Of a stretch of 64,000 bases of DNA, positions 59,735-64,000 are shown piece by piece (the first letter of the stretch is position 1; every line of letters starts with the position of its first letter). A program made the translations under genes and the position numbers. Source of the DNA: Polytrichum commune (Eukaryota; Streptophyta; Polytrichopsida; Polytrichales; Polytrichaceae); contig OX485806.1 in the NCBI GenBank assembly GCA_950295325.1, forward strand, positions 50,337,169-50,401,168, read 5' to 3'. A model generated the notes under the pieces. It saw only the letters and a list, made by a program, of their open reading frames with translations, did no database searches and was not told the origin of the DNA.

Positions 59735-59965
59735 AACCCCAAGGTAAGAACCTAAGTTACGTACCTAAGGTAAAAACTTAGAAAATCACCCTAAGGTAAG
59801 AATCTAGGCTACTTACCCAAGGTAAAAACTTAGAAATTACCCTAAGGTAAGAACTTGAGTTACTTACCTAAGTAAAAGCTTAGAACATTACCCTAAGGTA
59901 AGAACCTAAGTTACTTACCCAAGGTAAAAACTTAGAAAATTAATCTAAGGTAAAACCTAAGTTAC
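59735..59965 (+). repeat. ~51-bp tandem array of AAGGTAAG words
   Basis: Units of about 51 bp read CCCTAAGGTAAGAACCTAAG then TTACTTACCCAAGGTAAAAA then CTTAGAAAATTA. Four to five copies with small changes are visible. Each unit carries AAGGTAAG, a match to the plant 5' splice-site consensus, and its near-complement CTTACC. No coding sequence is present. Confidence 0.85.
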
Positions 59966-60345
59966 TTCGGCCTAACTTTTAATTACCCCAGTGGATTTTT
60001 AGTGTTTCTACCTGGTTGTCCTATTAGTGTGCTCTTCTTATGCCATCCCAAGAGGGTCAGCATGCTCACCTTGTGCCGCGCTCATTCCGCTCGACCCCTT
60101 CCATGCGATTTACACCAAGTTCTACAACGAAAAGAAATAAAAATTGAAAGTAACCTTAAAGAGACTAGCCGCTCTTACCTTGGTGGTAAGTCAAGTTCGG
60201 GGGGGAAGGAGAGGACGCCCTTGTCCCATACCTGGGCATTTGTCCTCTCCCCTTCAGCCTAGGGGCTCACTGGTTGCTCTTAGAGCAACCGTGGGAAGGC
60301 CTCCACCTTTCACCCCTAGGCCCCTTTACTTGACCCTAGCACAAA

Positions 60346-60419
60346 AGCTAGAGGGGGGTCCTTCTAACACCTTGTGCGAGTGTTAGAAGGTCGGGGCAAA
60401 TCCACACTCCCCTCTAGCT
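60346..60419. other. nested hairpin
   Basis: The outer stem AGCTAGAGGGG (60346-60356) pairs perfectly with CCCCTCTAGCT (60409-60419). An inner 11-bp stem CCTTCTAACAC (60360-60370) pairs with GTGTTAGAAGG (60380-60390) around a 9-nt loop. The two stems are separated on the right by 18 nt. No flanking gene explains it. It could be part of a small fold-back element or RNA structure. Confidence 0.8.
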
Positions 60420-63400
60420 CCCCACCTACTTGCAGCTGCTCCAAAATAATAACTAAATTGCAGTTGTAAAAAGTTGAAAAATTCATCTAATAAAAATATA
60501 ATTTTAACCACAGTAAAAAAACTGACAAAATAACACCTAGTCGACTGTGGTCACGGAGTAAACAGTAAAACCATGACATACACTTAATTGCCTAAGGGTG
60601 ATTTATTTATTTTTTATTATTATTATTTTCATAATTGACAACGATTTAATCAGCAAAGGTGGAAGTTCAGAGCTGCAGGTGAGGCCACTTACCTCAAGAA
60701 AAAACGTCCTCCTTCTCCACGCATCGTCTCTCACCGCACCAACTACCCACAATTGTCAACCCTTTGAGCTCCCGGCGAACGCACCATTTATGTGAGCAAG
60801 ACTCTTCCACCTCCCTTGATTGCATCCCAGTCCGGGTGGTGAATCATCCATCACATACCTAACTCATCACTTTCACATGCAATTTCATTACTCCAATTAA
60901 TTGTGGAAGAAGTGGCGTGGATAACACTTTTTCATTAACCTTTCAAGCATTCACAAACACTTGAGTTTTTTACAATGTCCAAAGGCACATCCTTAGCTAC
61001 CTCTTACCACTACCTAATTCCAATTATCCAACCTAAATTCATCAATTAAGGCCACATTCCTCCCCCCCCCCCCCCCCCGCCTTTGAGTAAGGTCCCGCTT
61101 CGGCCTTCGCATCCGCCTCCTCCTTTTTTCCCCTTTCAGTTGCAAGTCCACTTCCGGAACGGTCCTCTTCTCCTCCTCTATCCTCTACTCTCCTCGCATT
61201 TTAGTTGCTACCAAAACCTTAACAATGGAAATTTACTTCCCTTGAATTCCCACATCCAGCCTCATACAATAGTCGCAAGTACCTCTGCAGCATTCCCATT
61301 TTTTGTAACGAAACCCAGACAATTGATACCCAACAACTAATCTCGAATCATGTATCCCAACTCCTATTGTCCCATTCGCAACATGCTTCTTGCAGCAAAT
61401 GCCCACCGTGCAACAAACTTAAATGAATACATGATTCTCAGCTTGATCGGCACCACAAGTAAGGAATTCCCCTCTGGCTACAAGTCAATTATGAACCACA
61501 GACAGACAGACAGTTGGGCCTCCACTCGAAGCTGCTCCTTACTTAGGGTGCGTGACTCAAATATGCAACCTCCTATAGTCAACCTCTTCGGTCTCTCGAG
61601 GAGACTGCCACCATTCTTGCACTTCGTACATCGAGGGTGCACAGTGCACAGAGCATTCCCCGCTCAATGCCTCCTACCTCCGTTGTCGTTAAGTTGCAAC
61701 CACATGCAACCAAGAACGAACAATTTCTTGGATAGTCCCATATCACAATGAAAATTTCTGAGCACCAGTACCTTGGCCCCGTGCGTGCCGACGAGGTGAT
61801 TCTCCGCAACACACCTTGCTAGGATAGTTCACCCACTGCAATCCATTCCAATGTCACGTCTCCCCTCTCCCTAGCTCAACAAATTGCCAAACTCATAGCA
61901 GATTTCACAACACCAAACCCCAGGTCTTTCTTTGTCGTTTGCACTGTTTGGGGAGCAAATAAAGGCATTCAATTGGAACGCATCGACACATCTTCCCCAC
62001 ACACAACCATGTTGTTTTTTGGTGAGTGCACCTCCCCTTCCCTGCCCACAAGATAGGAACTCGAAAACAACAGGTCAAGTTGAACCTGCAGAGGCCGCAA
62101 ACTCAAGTCCTTTGCAGCGACCAAGTCCCGGATCAGACCCGACTCAGATCTGGTGCCTTTTTCACTTAACTCATCCCCTCAACAACTATGAACAACCTCG
62201 CATCAAGTAGGACCAAGGGGCCACAGATGGCGATGACAGAAGCAAATGAGTGCAAAAGAATGAGCAACAAAAAGAAAGAGATCGGAGACGGTGGAAGCGG
62301 ATTCCGTCATCTTCCTCCCTTCAAATCCCTCCACCAATCCAGTCGCATGTCCTCCCGTGGCTTTCCTGCCCCTCCACCATCTCAGAGCAAGTTGCCCATC
62401 TCCACCCTGAACCAGGAAGTCCAAAGAACAAAAAGAACAAAAAGAACAACAACTTTCCAGTTCACTAACTCCCTTCCATTTTGTTTTATTTTTGGTTCAC
62501 ATTGCTTGAGCATTCACGTTCATTGCATCATTTGATTCACATTTTTGTTTTCCACTACCAAGCTCACATGTTCCTTCATTCTCGTTTGAGGCAGTGTTTC
62601 CGCCCCCTTTTCTCTCTTTCTCCCCTAGCTTGTCTCTATGAGCCCTTTCCTCTCCTACCTCCCGAGACCTCTCCAACTCCTCCTTATTTTCCGCGATGCC
62701 CGGCATCTTTGGGCCGCCCGAAGGAAGAAAAAAAACGGGTTTTGCCTTCCACCTTGGCCTTTTCTCCCTTCTTAGGCTCTATTTTTTTGCACATGGTAAT
62801 TGCACTTACCTTTTTATTTGAATTTATCTTATTTTATATCTTCTTAAGGGTGAGGTTCACCACTTTGGGTTTCCTTTTTACTTCCCAACGCTTGCGTTAG
62901 GATTAATCAGCATGTGAGCACATTTTTCAGGCTCACAAAGACGCTCACTTGATCACTTGAAGAAGATTATTTGGATACTTGAGAAAAATTACGTGTTACT
63001 TGGATATTTGTCACCTGAAGAAAAAGTTACTTGTTACTTGGTACTCGGCAATTTGAAGAAACTTATGACCATTTGGATACTCAAAGAAATATCATTAAAA
63101 GGCTGCACTAAAAATAGACTATAATCTATATCATTGAGAATCCAAAAGACACATGAGGAAAATAAGATTATTATAAGAGGAATGACTAAGTTGAGATAAT
63201 AACTCAAGGATGCCTCCTCAAGAATTGATAAGAAAATGGAAGATTTGTAGAGGCATTACCACACATGTGAAGAGGAAATCTCCTTTACATGGGAATAGAG
63301 TATTTAACAACCATTTCATTTTTGTTAAAATACTATCCACACATATTTCAACGGAAAGAAGTTTCGGTAATGGAAACTAACAATTAGGATACTAAAGATA

Positions 63401-64000
63401 AGAGTTGAGAGAGGAAAAGCTTTTGGAACCAAAGGTAACTTGGCCACTTGGTTACTTGGTGACGTGAAGAGAAGTTACTTGGTTACTTGAAGAAAGGCTA
63501 CTTAGTCACTTTATTAAAAATAAAAAATATATAAATAAGCTACTTGGGTATTTACCAAATGTAAAAGAAAGGACAACCGCAAGACGATAACAACGCACGA
63601 CGAAGAAATTAGGTACTTTGGTCATCATAATCCGGACGATTCTCTAAGTCATTACGATATGGTCAACCCTAAGAACAAGTGGAGGTTGTGAGCTCTACAC
63701 CCAATCAAGCAACCTCAAATATTTCTTTCAACAATGTAGAAACATTTGGCATGCTTATAAATTTGATGCCTTGAACTTAGGCATTTTTTTTCTCAAGAAT
63801 CTCTTTCAAGAAGGATTCCATGTAGGAAAAATCAGCTCACATGTGGATAACATGTTTTGCATTCTAGGCAAAGAACCTCAAGAATCACTTTCAAATAGAA
63901 TTTCATGTAGAAACACTTGGCATGCATGTGCGTTGAGTGTGATCAACCTAGGCATGTGAGCTTGAGAAGTTCTTTCAAGTAGAAGTAGGATGCAAAATAT
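60420..64000. other. intergenic DNA; low-complexity ACTTG/GAAGAA text at 62940-63540
   Basis: A poly-C run of about 17 lies near 61062. The 61000-62900 frames are pyrimidine-rich with no domains. From 62940 to 63540 the words ACTTGGTTACTTG and GAAGAAA recur irregularly, an old degenerate repeat. No gene or RNA was recognised to the window end. Confidence 0.45.

Noticed and set aside
61062-61079. Long poly-C run as a functional element (also near 488, 32508, 34014, 35190 and 52606)
   Set aside because: Homopolymer runs are common slippage products and are error-prone in sequencing; nothing nearby gives them a role.

Overview
The window is nuclear DNA of a land plant. One confident host gene is present, a BEL1-like TALE homeodomain gene on the + strand (18.85-24.15 kb). 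It has five coding exons with introns of 0.1-1 kb at GT/AG borders. Nearly everything else is transposon-derived: solo LTRs, Ty1/copia remnants, hAT- and CACTA-like non-autonomous elements, a decayed Mutator-like transposase, and several tandem arrays. The species cannot be fixed from sequence alone. The transposase resembles, from memory only, proteins I associate with seed-free plants (mosses and relatives), so a bryophyte or other seed-free plant is a weak guess.

Layout. 0.8-13.3 kb: a repeat family (RepA, 829-3226 and inverted at 8479-9212) split by a 1.66 kb solo LTR with a perfect 5-bp target duplication, plus two inverted copies of a very long LTR family (3407-6245 and 9775-13262). The two long LTRs differ in length mainly through an internal ~180-bp tandem array. 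13.3-17.2 kb: no gene seen. 17.2-24.6 kb: the BEL1-like gene and its upstream region, with a fold-back hAT-like element in intron 2. 25-29.3 kb: a CACTA-like small element, then minus-strand coding-like segments broken by stops. 29.9-40.3 kb: nested elements, namely a 411-bp hAT-like element, copia reverse-transcriptase, gag and pol fragments, a third long-LTR-like copy carrying a 923-bp hAT-like element filled with a G-rich/A-tract minisatellite, a third RepA copy, and a ~127-bp tandem array hit by another hAT-like element.

40.7-46.4 kb: the most system-like part. A Mutator-like transposase (minus strand, with stops and frameshifts) is transcribed divergently from an intact two-exon gene (+, 264 aa, nuclear-type basic protein) across a ~355-bp shared upstream region. 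A third intact 180-aa ORF lies beyond the transposase 3' end.

47.7-51.4 kb: an 80/160-bp dimeric array, another 411-bp hAT-like element, and a ~139-bp satellite whose monomers carry a 24-bp perfect palindrome. A 336-bp element has jumped into one of these palindromes. 52.9-58.6 kb: an unidentified two-exon retroelement-type gene (minus) and flanking DNA that share a striking TCCGGA word bias. 59-64 kb: an array of splice-donor-like AAGGTAAG words, a nested hairpin and low-complexity DNA.
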